A DNA stretch of 21,514 bases from DATARH01 sp035935235 (GCA_035935235.1 DASYXG010000123.1:1-21514), one strand, 5' to 3'. Positions 1 to 6,545 are shown, numbered from the stretch's first letter. Notes: a model not told the origin generated them from the letters alone. Numbers and translations are program-made.

Positions 1-1
1 C

Positions 2-841
2 CTGACTGAAGCCCAGATCGCCTCCTATGAGCGCGACGGATATCTCGCTCCCGTCCTGGTGATGAGCGAGGCCGAGGCGCGAGCGGTGCGCGCGCATCTC
101 GAGACCATCGAGGCGGGGATGGGCGGACCGCTGCGCGGTGACATCCGCCACAAGGCGCATCTCCTCTTCCCGTTTCTCGCCGAGCTGATCCGCCACGCGG
201 CGATCCTCGATGCGATCGAGGACATCCTCGGCCCGGACATCCTGTGTTGGAACACCAATTTCTTCATCAAGGAGGCCGAAACGCCGTCCTTCGTCTCGTG
301 GCATCAGGATTCGACCTATTGGGGTCTCTCCTCGCCCGATGTCTGCACCGCCTGGGTCGCGCTGACGCCGAGCAATCTCGCCAACGGCGCGATGGCGGTC
401 ATCCCCAAGACCCACACCCGCGACCAGATCCCGCACCGCGACACCTTCGACCGCCACAATTTGCTGACCCGCGGCCAGGAGATCGCGGTCGAGGTCGATG
501 AGAGCGAGGCGGTGCCGCTGGTGTTGCGCCCTGGCGAGATGTCGCTGCATCACGTCCGGCTGGTACACGGTTCGCCGCCCAACCCGTCGCCCGATCGGCG
601 CATCGGCTTCGCCATTCGCTACATCCCGACCAGCATCTACCAGCTCGAAGGAACCGACAGCGCCACCCTGGTGCGCGGCACGGATCGCTACGGAAATTTC
701 GAGCTGGAGCCGCACCCCGAGCGTGACATGCAGGAGGACATGCTCGCCTTGCACCGCCGCCTCACCGAGCGCGCCGCGCAGATCCTCTATCGCGGCACAG
801 GGGTCGACAATTTCAACGACCCGCGCGCCGTTCGGGGATAG
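2..841 (+). CDS. Phytanoyl-CoA dioxygenase (PhyH) family protein, 5' end cut by window edge
   Basis: The reading frame is open from base 2 to the TAG at 839-841 and runs off the left edge, so the N-terminus is missing. The first visible residues (LTEAQIASYERDGYL) match the usual PhyH opening, so only a few residues are probably lost. The GTG at 59 is therefore unlikely to be the true start. PhyH proteins are non-haem iron, 2-oxoglutarate-dependent hydroxylases of small or lipid substrates. The metal-binding HxD is visible as WHQDS (His codon at 302-304). The distal His lies in LVHGSPPN (codon 566-568), followed by DRRIGFAIRY, which can supply the 2-oxoglutarate-binding Arg. The double-stranded beta-helix core looks complete. 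The substrate cannot be read from sequence. The next gene starts 2 bp after the stop, which suggests co-transcription. Confidence 0.9.
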   Translation: MTEAQIASYERDGYLAPVLVMSEAEARAVRAHLETIEAGMGGPLRGDIRHKAHLLFPFLAELIRHAAILDAIEDILGPDILCWNTNFFIKEAETPSFVSWHQDSTYWGLSSPDVCTAWVALTPSNLANGAMAVIPKTHTRDQIPHRDTFDRHNLLTRGQEIAVEVDESEAVPLVLRPGEMSLHHVRLVHGSPPNPSPDRRIGFAIRYIPTSIYQLEGTDSATLVRGTDRYGNFELEPHPERDMQEDMLALHRRLTERAAQILYRGTGVDNFNDPRAVRG

Positions 842-843
842 CG

Positions 844-1140
844 GTGAAGACTTATGTCGGCGGCCGCAGCCTGGCCGGCGCCGAGGTCACCGTCGACGGC
901 AAGCCGTTGGACCCGCGCTTCGATCTGAAGCGCCTGTCGCCTACCGGGTTCGAGTGGACTTATGAGGGCAACGGCCCGGCCCAGCTCGCGCTGGCGCTGC
1001 TGGCTGACCATCTCGGCGACGACGCCAAGGCGCTCCACCTCTACGAACCCTTCATGCGCGCGGTCGTCGCGGAACTCGACAATTCGTGGGAGCTGACTTC
1101 CGCCGAGATCGACGCGGCGCTCAAGGGTATTGGGGGATGA
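844..1140 (+). CDS. DUF6166-like small protein
   Basis: This is a 98-aa soluble protein with a GTG start 2 bp after the upstream stop. It has no signal peptide or membrane segment. The N-terminal part (KTYVGGRSLAG, then VDGKPLDPRFDL) looks like a short beta-rich module. The C-terminal part (PAQLALALLADHLGDDAKAL through NSWELTSAEIDAAL) looks helical. This layout resembles proteins annotated as DUF6166, whose function is unknown. The family call comes from memory of the pattern and was not searched. Its stop overlaps the next start in an ATGA junction at 1137-1140, a sign of translational coupling within a PhyH, DUF6166 and GFA row. Confidence 0.65.
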   Translation: MKTYVGGRSLAGAEVTVDGKPLDPRFDLKRLSPTGFEWTYEGNGPAQLALALLADHLGDDAKALHLYEPFMRAVVAELDNSWELTSAEIDAALKGIGG

Positions 1141-1487
1141 AGCAGACCTATCGTGGTTCGTGCCATTGCGGCCGTGTCAAGTTCGAGGTCGATGCCGACC
1201 TCGATCATGTTCGTGTATGCGACTGCTCGATTTGCCGGCGGCGCGGCGCGCTCAATTTCCGGGTGCAACCGGAAAGCTTCCGGCTGCTGACGCCGCTCGA
1301 AGATTTGTCGCTTTACACGTTTCATACCCATACGGCGCGCGACTATTTCTGCCCGACTTGCGGTATTCAGCCGTTTCGGCGGCCGCGGACCGATCCCGGG
1401 GTATGGACGATAAACGTCCGTTGCCTCGAAGGCGTCGATCTCGACGCGATCCCGGTGCGTCGCGTCTTCGGGGCCGATTACCCCTAA
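1137..1487 (+). CDS. GFA family protein (glutathione-dependent formaldehyde-activating enzyme/CENP-V fold)
   Basis: This 116-aa protein starts at the ATG inside an ATGA overlap with the upstream stop. It shows the GFA zinc-ligand pattern: C9-x-C11 (SCHCG), C28-x-C30 with C33 (CDCSIC), and C72-x-x-C75 (CPTCG), followed by TINVRCLEGVDL, typical of the family's C-terminal part. The founding member, Gfa of Paracoccus denitrificans, was linked to formation of S-hydroxymethylglutathione. Most family members have no proven substrate, so a role in formaldehyde handling is only possible here. Length (about 115-140 aa is usual) and motif order fit a complete gene. A longer in-frame opening at 1086 is less likely because it would overlap the upstream gene by over 50 bp. 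Confidence 0.9.
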   Translation: MKQTYRGSCHCGRVKFEVDADLDHVRVCDCSICRRRGALNFRVQPESFRLLTPLEDLSLYTFHTHTARDYFCPTCGIQPFRRPRTDPGVWTINVRCLEGVDLDAIPVRRVFGADYP

Positions 1488-1540
1488 CCATCGGGCCGGT
1501 ATCGGCGTCCGAGTGGGTTTTCGCCTGACCAAAGCGGGCA

Positions 1541-1546
1541 TATATT
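1541..1546 (+). promoter_or_regulatory. Candidate -10 element upstream of the hydroxylase gene
   Basis: An AT-rich island (catatatttaaaac) stands out in the GC-rich 93-bp gap between the GFA gene and the hydroxylase gene. TATATT at 1541-1546 could be a -10 box 35 bp before the ATG. No convincing -35 element sits at 16-18 bp spacing, so this is a weak call from composition and position only. Confidence 0.3.
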
Positions 1547-1580
1547 TAAAACAGATTCCGCCTTCGGGAGGAGACCGCCG

Positions 1581-2363
1581 ATGATGACACCGCGCCAGGA
1601 AGCGTTCCGCGCCGATTACCGCGCCCGCATCTCCCCCTGGTATTCGGGCCTCGCGCATGTCGTCGTGATCGCCTTTATCGGCATTCTGACCATCGTCTAC
1701 GCCGCCGGCCATGTGCACGAGCCGAGCTTGGCCGAGTGGCTGGTCGTGCCGGCGACCTTCCTCGGCTGCAACATCTTCGAGTGGGCGTTGCATCGCTTCC
1801 TGCTGCACCGCCCGGTGCCGGGCTTCATGGGCATCTACAAGCGGCATGTCCTCGCGCATCACCAGTTCTTCACCGACAACGAGCCGACCATCGACAACGC
1901 ACGCGATTTCCGCATTACCTTCTTCCCGCCCTACGCCTACACCACCTTCATCTGTATGTCGGCGGCGGGCGCCTTTGTGCTGAGCCTCATCTGGTCGGCC
2001 AACGCCGGCTGGCTGCTCGTCGCCACCACCGCCGGCGTCTATCTCAATTACGAGCTCTTCCACTGGGGCTGCCATGTGAAGGACGACCGCATCGTCCGTC
2101 ACATCCCGTTTATGAACACGATCCGCCGCCATCATATCGCCCATCACAACCCCTCGATCATGATGGGCATGAACATGAACCTGACCTACCCGTTCGCCGA
2201 TTGGCTGTTCGGCACCAGCGATCTCGACCGCGGGGTCTTCGGCCATATTTTCAACGGGTATGACGCGCGGTTCATAAAGCGGAACCTTAAGAAGGCGCGG
2301 GCCACCGCCGCCGACTCGCGGCTCGCCCAGGCGCCGAACAAACTCGCTGCCCAGGCCGACTAG
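1581..2363 (+). CDS. Sterol desaturase/fatty acid hydroxylase superfamily membrane protein
   Basis: This 260-aa integral membrane protein belongs to the di-iron hydroxylase/desaturase superfamily (FA_hydroxylase). The clustered histidines that bind the two irons are visible: HRFLLH at residues 71-76, HVLAHH at 89-94, H161-x-x-x-H165, and HHIAHH at 184-189. Hydrophobic segments lie near residues 24-42, 52-66, 118-137 and 142-158, with histidine motifs on the loops. The start is the ATG-ATG at 1581, preceded by a good ribosome binding site (gggaggag). Members hydroxylate or desaturate lipids, sterols or carotenoids using O2 and an electron donor; the substrate here is unknown. The next small gene begins immediately after the stop (TAG-ATG). 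Confidence 0.9.
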   Translation: MMTPRQEAFRADYRARISPWYSGLAHVVVIAFIGILTIVYAAGHVHEPSLAEWLVVPATFLGCNIFEWALHRFLLHRPVPGFMGIYKRHVLAHHQFFTDNEPTIDNARDFRITFFPPYAYTTFICMSAAGAFVLSLIWSANAGWLLVATTAGVYLNYELFHWGCHVKDDRIVRHIPFMNTIRRHHIAHHNPSIMMGMNMNLTYPFADWLFGTSDLDRGVFGHIFNGYDARFIKRNLKKARATAADSRLAQAPNKLAAQAD

Positions 2364-2540
2364 ATGGCGCAGGCGCACCTCAAGCGCTCGATGCCGTCCC
2401 TGATCGGCGGCATCTTCTCGGCGATCGTCGTCTTCGTGATCTGGCTCTTGCTGTTTGGCACCGCCAGCATCCCGCTCATCGCGCTCGGCGCGGTGCTGTC
2501 GGCGGCGCTCGGCACCTGGATCCGGCTGGCCGATCTGTAG
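2364..2540 (+). CDS. Small two-helix membrane protein (58 aa)
   Basis: This short gene starts with the ATG directly after the TAG of the hydroxylase gene (2361-2363) and ends at TAG 2538-2540. The product begins MAQAHLKRSMPSLIGG. It has two hydrophobic stretches, residues about 13-31 (LIGGIFSAIVVFVIWLLLF) and 36-50 (IPLIALGAVLSAALG), and ends TWIRLADL. A positively charged N-terminus and two membrane helices suggest a small inner-membrane protein, probably co-translated with the hydroxylase. I do not recognise a named family. The last 36 bases of its coding sequence (2503-2538) are repeated perfectly at 3067-3102, where the frame closes with TGA instead of TAG. The downstream copy may therefore be the original gene end, displaced by an insertion. 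Confidence 0.7.
   Translation: MAQAHLKRSMPSLIGGIFSAIVVFVIWLLLFGTASIPLIALGAVLSAALGTWIRLADL
2503..2538 (+). repeat. 36-bp direct repeat, left copy
   Basis: Bases 2503-2538 are identical to 3067-3102 over 36 positions, offset 564 bp. The match starts at CGGCGCTCGG and ends at GCCGATCTGT, and the flanks differ on both sides. This copy forms the 3' end of the small membrane-protein gene. The repeats enclose exactly the DUF4258/DUF2283 pair. Confidence 0.95.
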
Positions 2541-2543
2541 CAA

Positions 2544-2807
2544 GTGCCCGAACGGCTGCCGCCGCCTCCGTTCTGGCGAACCCGATATTTCGAATCGGAG
2601 GTGATGCAGCGGCCGGACCGCCGTGATATCGACCTGGCCGACGTGGCGCGTTCGCTGACGGGAGCTTCCCATCGCGAGGTTCAGCCCGATGGCCGCGTAC
2701 GTTGTTGGCTGTTTGTCGCCGAGCGGCATCGCTGGTTGCGGGTCATCGTGGAACCGGATGGGGAGACGGTTCATAATGCCTTTTGGGACAGGAGGTTCAG
2801 GCCATGA
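2544..2807 (+). CDS. DUF4258-like protein, possible toxin of a small two-gene cassette
   Basis: This 87-aa protein has a GTG start 3 bp after the upstream stop. Its core runs YFESEVMQRPDRRDID, then REVQPDGRVRCWLFV, then LRVIVEPDGETVHNAFWDRRF. That is a helix followed by beta strands, with the closing TVHNAFxDRRF I associate with DUF4258-type proteins. DUF4258 is often discussed as a RelE/BrnT-like toxin relative, but activity is not shown for this type and no search was run. The stop overlaps the next ATG (ATGA, 2804-2807), the classic coupling of toxin-antitoxin-like pairs. There is no clear ribosome binding site before the GTG, so the start could be the in-frame ATG at 2604, which would cut into the domain. 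The pair lies between perfect 36-bp repeats. Confidence 0.7.
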   Translation: MPERLPPPPFWRTRYFESEVMQRPDRRDIDLADVARSLTGASHREVQPDGRVRCWLFVAERHRWLRVIVEPDGETVHNAFWDRRFRP

Positions 2808-3052
2808 CTGCCGAGCCGGTGATCCGGTATCACCCCGATACGGATACGATGGCGATCGAACTGCGGCCGTGGCCGCGGACGGCAGGCGACGCGCGCGAAA
2901 TCGGCGGCGAGGACGCTGGTGACGATTTGGTGATCCACTACGCTGCAGACGGCCAACCCTGGTTGTGGGAAATCGAACACGCCTCGACGCATCCAGAACA
3001 TATCGCCGCAGCGCTGGGCCAAATCCGCAAGACTGCGATCGCGGCTGAGTAA
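2804..3052 (+). CDS. DUF2283 domain protein, possible partner of the DUF4258-like protein
   Basis: This 82-aa protein starts at ATG 2804, with a strong ribosome binding site AGGAGG at 2790-2795 lying inside the upstream gene. The N-terminus VIRYHPDTDTMAIEL is the DUF2283 signature (Y-D/H-P-x-x-D-x-x-x-I-x-L). It is followed by DDLVIHYAADGQPWLWEIEHAST, the usual second half with an acidic strand and the IE-ILxAS-like end. A helical tail (AAALGQIRKTAIAAE) closes the protein. DUF2283 proteins are small, of unknown role, and often encoded next to a small DUF4258-type gene, which is why they are suspected antitoxin-like partners. That role is inference here. The stop is TAA at about 3050-3052, 14 bp before the right repeat copy. 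Confidence 0.8.
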   Translation: MTAEPVIRYHPDTDTMAIELRPWPRTAGDAREIGGEDAGDDLVIHYAADGQPWLWEIEHASTHPEHIAAALGQIRKTAIAAE

Positions 3053-3066
3053 CGCCGCAAACCGAT

Positions 3067-3102
3067 CGGCGCTCGGCACCTGGATCCGGCTGGCCGATCT
3101 GT
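3067..3102 (+). repeat. 36-bp direct repeat, right copy
   Basis: This is a perfect second copy of 2503-2538. It would encode the same C-terminus (ALGTWIRLADL) and close with TGA at 3102-3104 had it stayed attached to the membrane-protein gene. It has no start of its own, so here it is non-coding. Confidence 0.95.
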
Positions 3103-3105
3103 GAG

Positions 3106-3260
3106 CCGCCGCTGTTATGTGACGGAAAACAACCTGTAGGCCTTTGAATAATATGCCGTTTTCGGGAATAAAATAGCGAGAAAACAGCGGCGATAACAGT
3201 GGCGGAACAGCGGGATAACAGCGAGAAAACAGCGGCCTGAAGCGGCGAACAGCGGACAGC
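3106..3260. repeat. Repeat-rich non-coding stretch with CAGCGG units and an inverted repeat
   Basis: No convincing gene lies between 3053 and 3438. A 17-bp unit AGCGAGAAAACAGCGGC occurs at 3175-3191 and again at 3220-3236. The core CAGCGG falls at 3185, 3208, 3230 and 3250, a semi-regular spacing of 23, 22 and 20 bp. In addition CCGCCGCTGTTAT (3106-3118) pairs with ATAACAGTGGCGG (3193-3205) at 12 of 13 positions in inverted order. The A-rich 'gataacagcg/gagaaaacagcgg' wording resembles intergenic repeats I recall from other alphaproteobacterial genomes, but that link is from memory. Confidence 0.7.
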
Positions 3261-3339
3261 GCCGCTGGCGGAATGATAGATCGCGATTGCCGAAAATCCG
3301 GTCATGCGCTCGATATGGGAGCGGTTCCTCGCTCGTCAA

Positions 3340-3354
3340 GAACATAACAAGAAC
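3340..3354 (+). promoter_or_regulatory. LexA (SOS) box, GAAC-N7-GAAC
   Basis: The sequence GAACATAACAAGAAC is an exact match to the alphaproteobacterial LexA consensus, a direct repeat GAAC/GTTC with a 7-bp spacer. It lies 85 bp before the first enolase-family ATG (3439) and overlaps or borders the -35 region of the candidate promoter at 3359-3385. No gene on the minus strand starts nearby, so the plus-strand operon is the obvious target. Confidence 0.7.
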
Positions 3355-3358
3355 ATTT

Positions 3359-3385
3359 TTGAGATCGCATTTCTGGTGCTAGGCT
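3359..3385 (+). promoter_or_regulatory. Candidate promoter for the enolase/TSUP operon
   Basis: TTGAGA (3359-3364) could serve as -35 and TAGGCT (3380-3385) as -10. The spacing is 15 bp, slightly short. The LexA box ends 4 bp upstream, so bound repressor would block the -35 region. The assignment is by eye; a start site in the 3390s would give a leader of about 45 bases before the ATG at 3439. Confidence 0.4.
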
Positions 3386-3438
3386 CGCGTATGACCGACC
3401 TTGCCGTCGGCGATCCTCGTTCCCCAGCAGGTGACCCC

Positions 3439-4539
3439 ATGAAAATCGCCGCCATCCGCACCGGCATCGTCAATTTGCCGGCCGACGAACCCCTCGCCGG
3501 CGCCGCCGCCAACCCAAGCGGCAAGCGCCCGATCGTCTGGGTGCGGGTCGGCACCGACAGCGGCGCCGAGGGCATCGGCGTCGCCTATTTCGGCGGCGCG
3601 CTGACTGGCACCTTGCGGCACGCAATCGACGAGCTGGGTGCGCTCCTGGTTGGCGATGACCCGCAGCTGACCGAGGCGATCCACGCCAAGCTGAAGAACG
3701 CCGCCGGCGGCTCGGCCGGACCGGGCGGCATCTATCATCTGGCGCTGTCGGCGATCGACATCGCGATGTGGGATTTGAAGGCCAAGGCGGTCGATCAGCC
3801 GCTGTGGAAATTACTCGGCGGCGGCCGGCCGACGGTGCCGACCTACGCCTCGGGCGCGCTGATGCGCGAATTGTCGCTCGACCGGGTCGTCAACGCGGCC
3901 GCGACCCTCAAGGACAAGGGCTGGAAGGAGATGAAGACCCAGCTCGCGCTGCCGGGAGAGACCAATCCGCGCATCGAAGTCGAGCGCATGGTCAAGATCC
4001 GCGAAGCGATTGGCCCCGACATCAAGCTGATGTGCGACATCAACCAGCGCTGGCGACCGGAGCAGGCGATGGATATCGGTAAGCGGGTCGAGGATGCTGG
4101 GGTCGGTCTCTTCTGGCTCGAAGATGTCACCACCGCTGACGACTATCCCGGCCTCGCTCGCATCGCCGACGCGCTCAGCACGCCGGTCGCCGGCGGCGAG
4201 TATGTCTGGGGCATCGTGCCATTTCGCCACATGATGGAGGCGCGCTCGGTCGATGTCCCGATGGTCGACCTCGTGCGTGTGGGCGGCATCACCCAGTGGC
4301 TCAAGGTGGCCGGCATGGCCGAGGCGTTCAACTTGCCGGTGGTCAGCCACCTGATTCCCGAAGTGCATGTGCACCTGATCGGGGCGGTGCCGAACGGGCT
4401 CACCGTCGAGTACATGCCGTGGCTCGGCGCCATGTTCAAGGAAGTGCCGGTGCAGCAGAACGGCGAGTTGGCGATGCCGCAGAAGCCGGGCCTCGGTATC
4501 GAGTTCGATGAGGCGACGCTCAGCCGCTACGCGGCGTGA
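3439..4539 (+). CDS. Enolase superfamily protein, mandelate racemase/muconate lactonizing enzyme family (paralog 1)
   Basis: This 366-aa protein is likely a dehydratase or racemase of a sugar acid or other alpha-hydroxy acid. The capping domain covers about residues 1-125 and the barrel about 135-340. Magnesium ligands are D200 (CDINQ), E228 (FWLEDV) and E254 (GGEY). N202, D277 (MVDLVRVGG), H304 (VVSHLIPE) and E324 (VEYM) sit where mandelate racemase has its Asp/His dyad and Glu acid. The expected K-x-K on strand 2 reads K166-T-Q168, so the second lysine is replaced by glutamine. The start is ATG 3439, chosen because the next paralog opens the same way (MKIA); an in-frame ATG at 3391 would add 16 residues. 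It is first in a likely three-gene operon; the next start is 10 bp downstream. Confidence 0.9.
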   Translation: MKIAAIRTGIVNLPADEPLAGAAANPSGKRPIVWVRVGTDSGAEGIGVAYFGGALTGTLRHAIDELGALLVGDDPQLTEAIHAKLKNAAGGSAGPGGIYHLALSAIDIAMWDLKAKAVDQPLWKLLGGGRPTVPTYASGALMRELSLDRVVNAAATLKDKGWKEMKTQLALPGETNPRIEVERMVKIREAIGPDIKLMCDINQRWRPEQAMDIGKRVEDAGVGLFWLEDVTTADDYPGLARIADALSTPVAGGEYVWGIVPFRHMMEARSVDVPMVDLVRVGGITQWLKVAGMAEAFNLPVVSHLIPEVHVHLIGAVPNGLTVEYMPWLGAMFKEVPVQQNGELAMPQKPGLGIEFDEATLSRYAA

Positions 4540-4549
4540 GGGGTGCGTC

Positions 4550-5650
4550 ATGAAGATCGCCTCGCTCGCCACCGACATCGTGCTGCTCCCCAATGACGAG
4601 CCGCTCGCCGGGTTTTCCGAAAACCCCAACGCCAAGAACCCAATCGTCACGCTGCGCCTGCGCACCGATGACGGGATAGAGGGGTTGGGCGTCGCCTATT
4701 TCGGCGGCGCAATCACCAAGACCTTGCGCCACGCGATCGACGAGCTGGGCGCGCTGATCGTCGGCGACGACCCGCTGCTCGTCGAAGGCATCGCCGCCAA
4801 GCTGCGCGCCGCCGCCGGCTCGGCCGGCCCGGCTGGCATCCTCATGATGGCGATGTCGGCGATCGATGTCGCGCTGTGGGACATCAAGGGCAAGGCGCTG
4901 AACCTGCCGCTCTGGAAGCTGCTCGGCGGCGGACGCGACAAGATCGCGACTTACGCGTCAGGCGCGCTGCGGCGTGGCCTCAAGCTCGACGAGGCGGTCA
5001 CCGCGGCCGGCCGGCTGCGCGAAAAGGGCCACCGGCAGACCAAGATGCAATTGGGGCTCCCCGGCGCCACCAACCCCAAGCGCGAGGTCGAGCAGGCGGT
5101 GTTGATCCGCGAGGCCTGTGGCCCCGACATGGATCTGATGTGCGACATCAACCAGCGCTGGCGCCCCGAGCAGGCGATCGATATCGGTCGCCGTGTCGAG
5201 GACGCCGGGGTCGGCTTGTTCTGGCTCGAGGATGTGACGACGCATGACGACTATGCCGGCCTCGCCCGCGTCGCCGACGCGCTGTCGACACCGGTCGCGG
5301 GCGGGGAATACCTCTACGGCATCGTCCCGTTCCGCCACATGCTGGAGCATCGCTCGGTCGATATCGTGATGATCGATCAGGTGCGCTCCGGCGGCATCAC
5401 CCCGTGGCTCAAGATCGCCGGCATGGCCGAGGCGTTCAACCTGCCGGTGGTCAGCCACGGCGTGCCGGAAATCCACGTGCACCTGGTCGGCGCGGTGCCG
5501 AACGGGCTCACCGTCGAGTACATGCCGCGTCTCTTTCATCTATGGGAGTCGGTGCCGGAGCCCAAGAACGGGCTGCTCGACATGCCCACCGCGCCAGGTC
5601 TCGGGCTCAAATTCGACGAGAGCGCATTCACGAAGTACCGGGCCGAGTAG
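4550..5650 (+). CDS. Enolase superfamily protein, mandelate racemase/muconate lactonizing enzyme family (paralog 2)
   Basis: This is a second 366-aa member, aligning along its whole length with the gene before it (roughly two thirds of positions identical by eye). It is therefore an old tandem duplicate. Metal ligands are D199, E227 and E253; N201, D276, H303 and E323 are all kept. The strand-2 motif is K165-M-Q167, again K-x-Q. Long blocks are shared (for example CDINQRWRPEQA and GVGLFWLEDVTT). Differences gather in the N-terminal capping loop (residues 20-30: GFSENPNAKN against GAAANPSGKR), in the 95-101 segment and at the C-terminus. The capping loops set substrate choice in this superfamily, so the paralogs may act on related but different acids. 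It lies 10 bp after paralog 1 and 14 bp before the TSUP transporter. Confidence 0.9.
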   Translation: MKIASLATDIVLLPNDEPLAGFSENPNAKNPIVTLRLRTDDGIEGLGVAYFGGAITKTLRHAIDELGALIVGDDPLLVEGIAAKLRAAAGSAGPAGILMMAMSAIDVALWDIKGKALNLPLWKLLGGGRDKIATYASGALRRGLKLDEAVTAAGRLREKGHRQTKMQLGLPGATNPKREVEQAVLIREACGPDMDLMCDINQRWRPEQAIDIGRRVEDAGVGLFWLEDVTTHDDYAGLARVADALSTPVAGGEYLYGIVPFRHMLEHRSVDIVMIDQVRSGGITPWLKIAGMAEAFNLPVVSHGVPEIHVHLVGAVPNGLTVEYMPRLFHLWESVPEPKNGLLDMPTAPGLGLKFDESAFTKYRAE

Positions 5651-5664
5651 AATTCGCATCATCG

Positions 5665-6495
5665 ATGCTCGACGCCTCCTGGGCCGAGCTCGGCTGGCTT
5701 GCCCTCGCGGTCATCGCCGCCGGCATTGTCACCGGCCTTTTGGCCGGTCTGTTCGGCATCGGCGGGGGAGCGGTCATCGTCCCGGTCTTGTTCGAGATCT
5801 TCCGCATCCTCGGCGTGCCGGACGCGGTGCGCATGCAGCTCTGCATCGGCACCTCGGTGGCGGTCATCATTCCGACCGCGCTGCGTTCCTACCGGGCGCA
5901 TCAGGCGAAAGGCCTGGTGATCCCTGACGTCGTCCGCGTCTGGACCGTACCGGCCATACTTGGCGTGGCGCTCGGAGCGCTAATCGCCGCCTTCGCTCCG
6001 GAAAGCGTGTTCAAGGTGGCGTTCGTCCTCATCGTTTGGATCATCGCCGCGCGGCTCTTCGCCGGCGGCGACCGCTGGCGCATCAGCGAAACCCTACCAG
6101 CCCGGGCGCTGATGCGCGTCTACGGCTTTATCATTGACCTCGGGTCGTCACTGATGGGGATCAGCGGTGGCTCGCTGGCGACCATGGCGCTGACCGTGCA
6201 CGGCCAGCCGATCCTCACCGCGGTCGCGACCTCGGCCGGGATCGGCGTCCCGATATCAATCGCCGGTGCGCTCGGCTACGTCGCCGCGGGTCTGCCGTAC
6301 CGGGCTCTGTTACCGCCGCTGTCGCTTGGCTTTGTCTCGGCGATTGGCCTCATCGCGATCGCGCCGATCTCGAGCTGGGTCGCCCCGTTCGGCGCGCGCC
6401 TCGCGCACGCCATGCCCAAGCGCTGGTTGGAGCTCGGCTTCGCCGCTTATTTGCTGCTGGTGGGCGGGCGTTTCCTTGTGAGCCTATTTGCTTGA
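5665..6495 (+). CDS. TSUP family transporter (TauE/SafE type)
   Basis: This 276-aa polytopic membrane protein has about eight hydrophobic segments. Its first repeat carries GLLAGLFGIGGGAVIVPVL near residues 21-40 and its second repeat carries GSSLMGISGGSLATMAL near 153-170, the paired glycine-rich motifs of the TSUP (sulfite exporter TauE/SafE) family. Members move sulfite, sulfoacetate or other organic anions across the inner membrane. The start is ATG 5665, 14 bp after the enolase stop; the same frame is open upstream but would run through the neighbouring gene. No strong ribosome binding site is seen. Its operon position suggests that it exports a product or imports the substrate of the two enolase-family enzymes. 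The anion cannot be told from sequence. Confidence 0.85.
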   Translation: MLDASWAELGWLALAVIAAGIVTGLLAGLFGIGGGAVIVPVLFEIFRILGVPDAVRMQLCIGTSVAVIIPTALRSYRAHQAKGLVIPDVVRVWTVPAILGVALGALIAAFAPESVFKVAFVLIVWIIAARLFAGGDRWRISETLPARALMRVYGFIIDLGSSLMGISGGSLATMALTVHGQPILTAVATSAGIGVPISIAGALGYVAAGLPYRALLPPLSLGFVSAIGLIAIAPISSWVAPFGARLAHAMPKRWLELGFAAYLLLVGGRFLVSLFA

Positions 6496-6545
6496 TCGCC
6501 GGTCTGATATAGACGGAGCCAATTCGACTTGAGCGGGGAAGAGGC

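Noticed and set aside
3175..3260. A possible CRISPR array
   Set aside because: Repeat units are short and degenerate, the gaps are only a few bases and are themselves repetitive, and no cas gene is present.
1041..3305. A very long open frame (754 codons) on the minus strand
   Set aside because: It runs antisense across at least five well-supported plus-strand genes, has low-complexity Arg/His/Asp-rich translation, and shows no recognisable domain. It is a GC-rich mirror frame.
3304..3438. An N-terminal extension of the first enolase-family gene starting at 3304 or 3391
   Set aside because: The extension would cover the LexA box and promoter-like elements, and the paralog begins at the position matching ATG 3439. 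The 3391 ATG remains possible but less likely.
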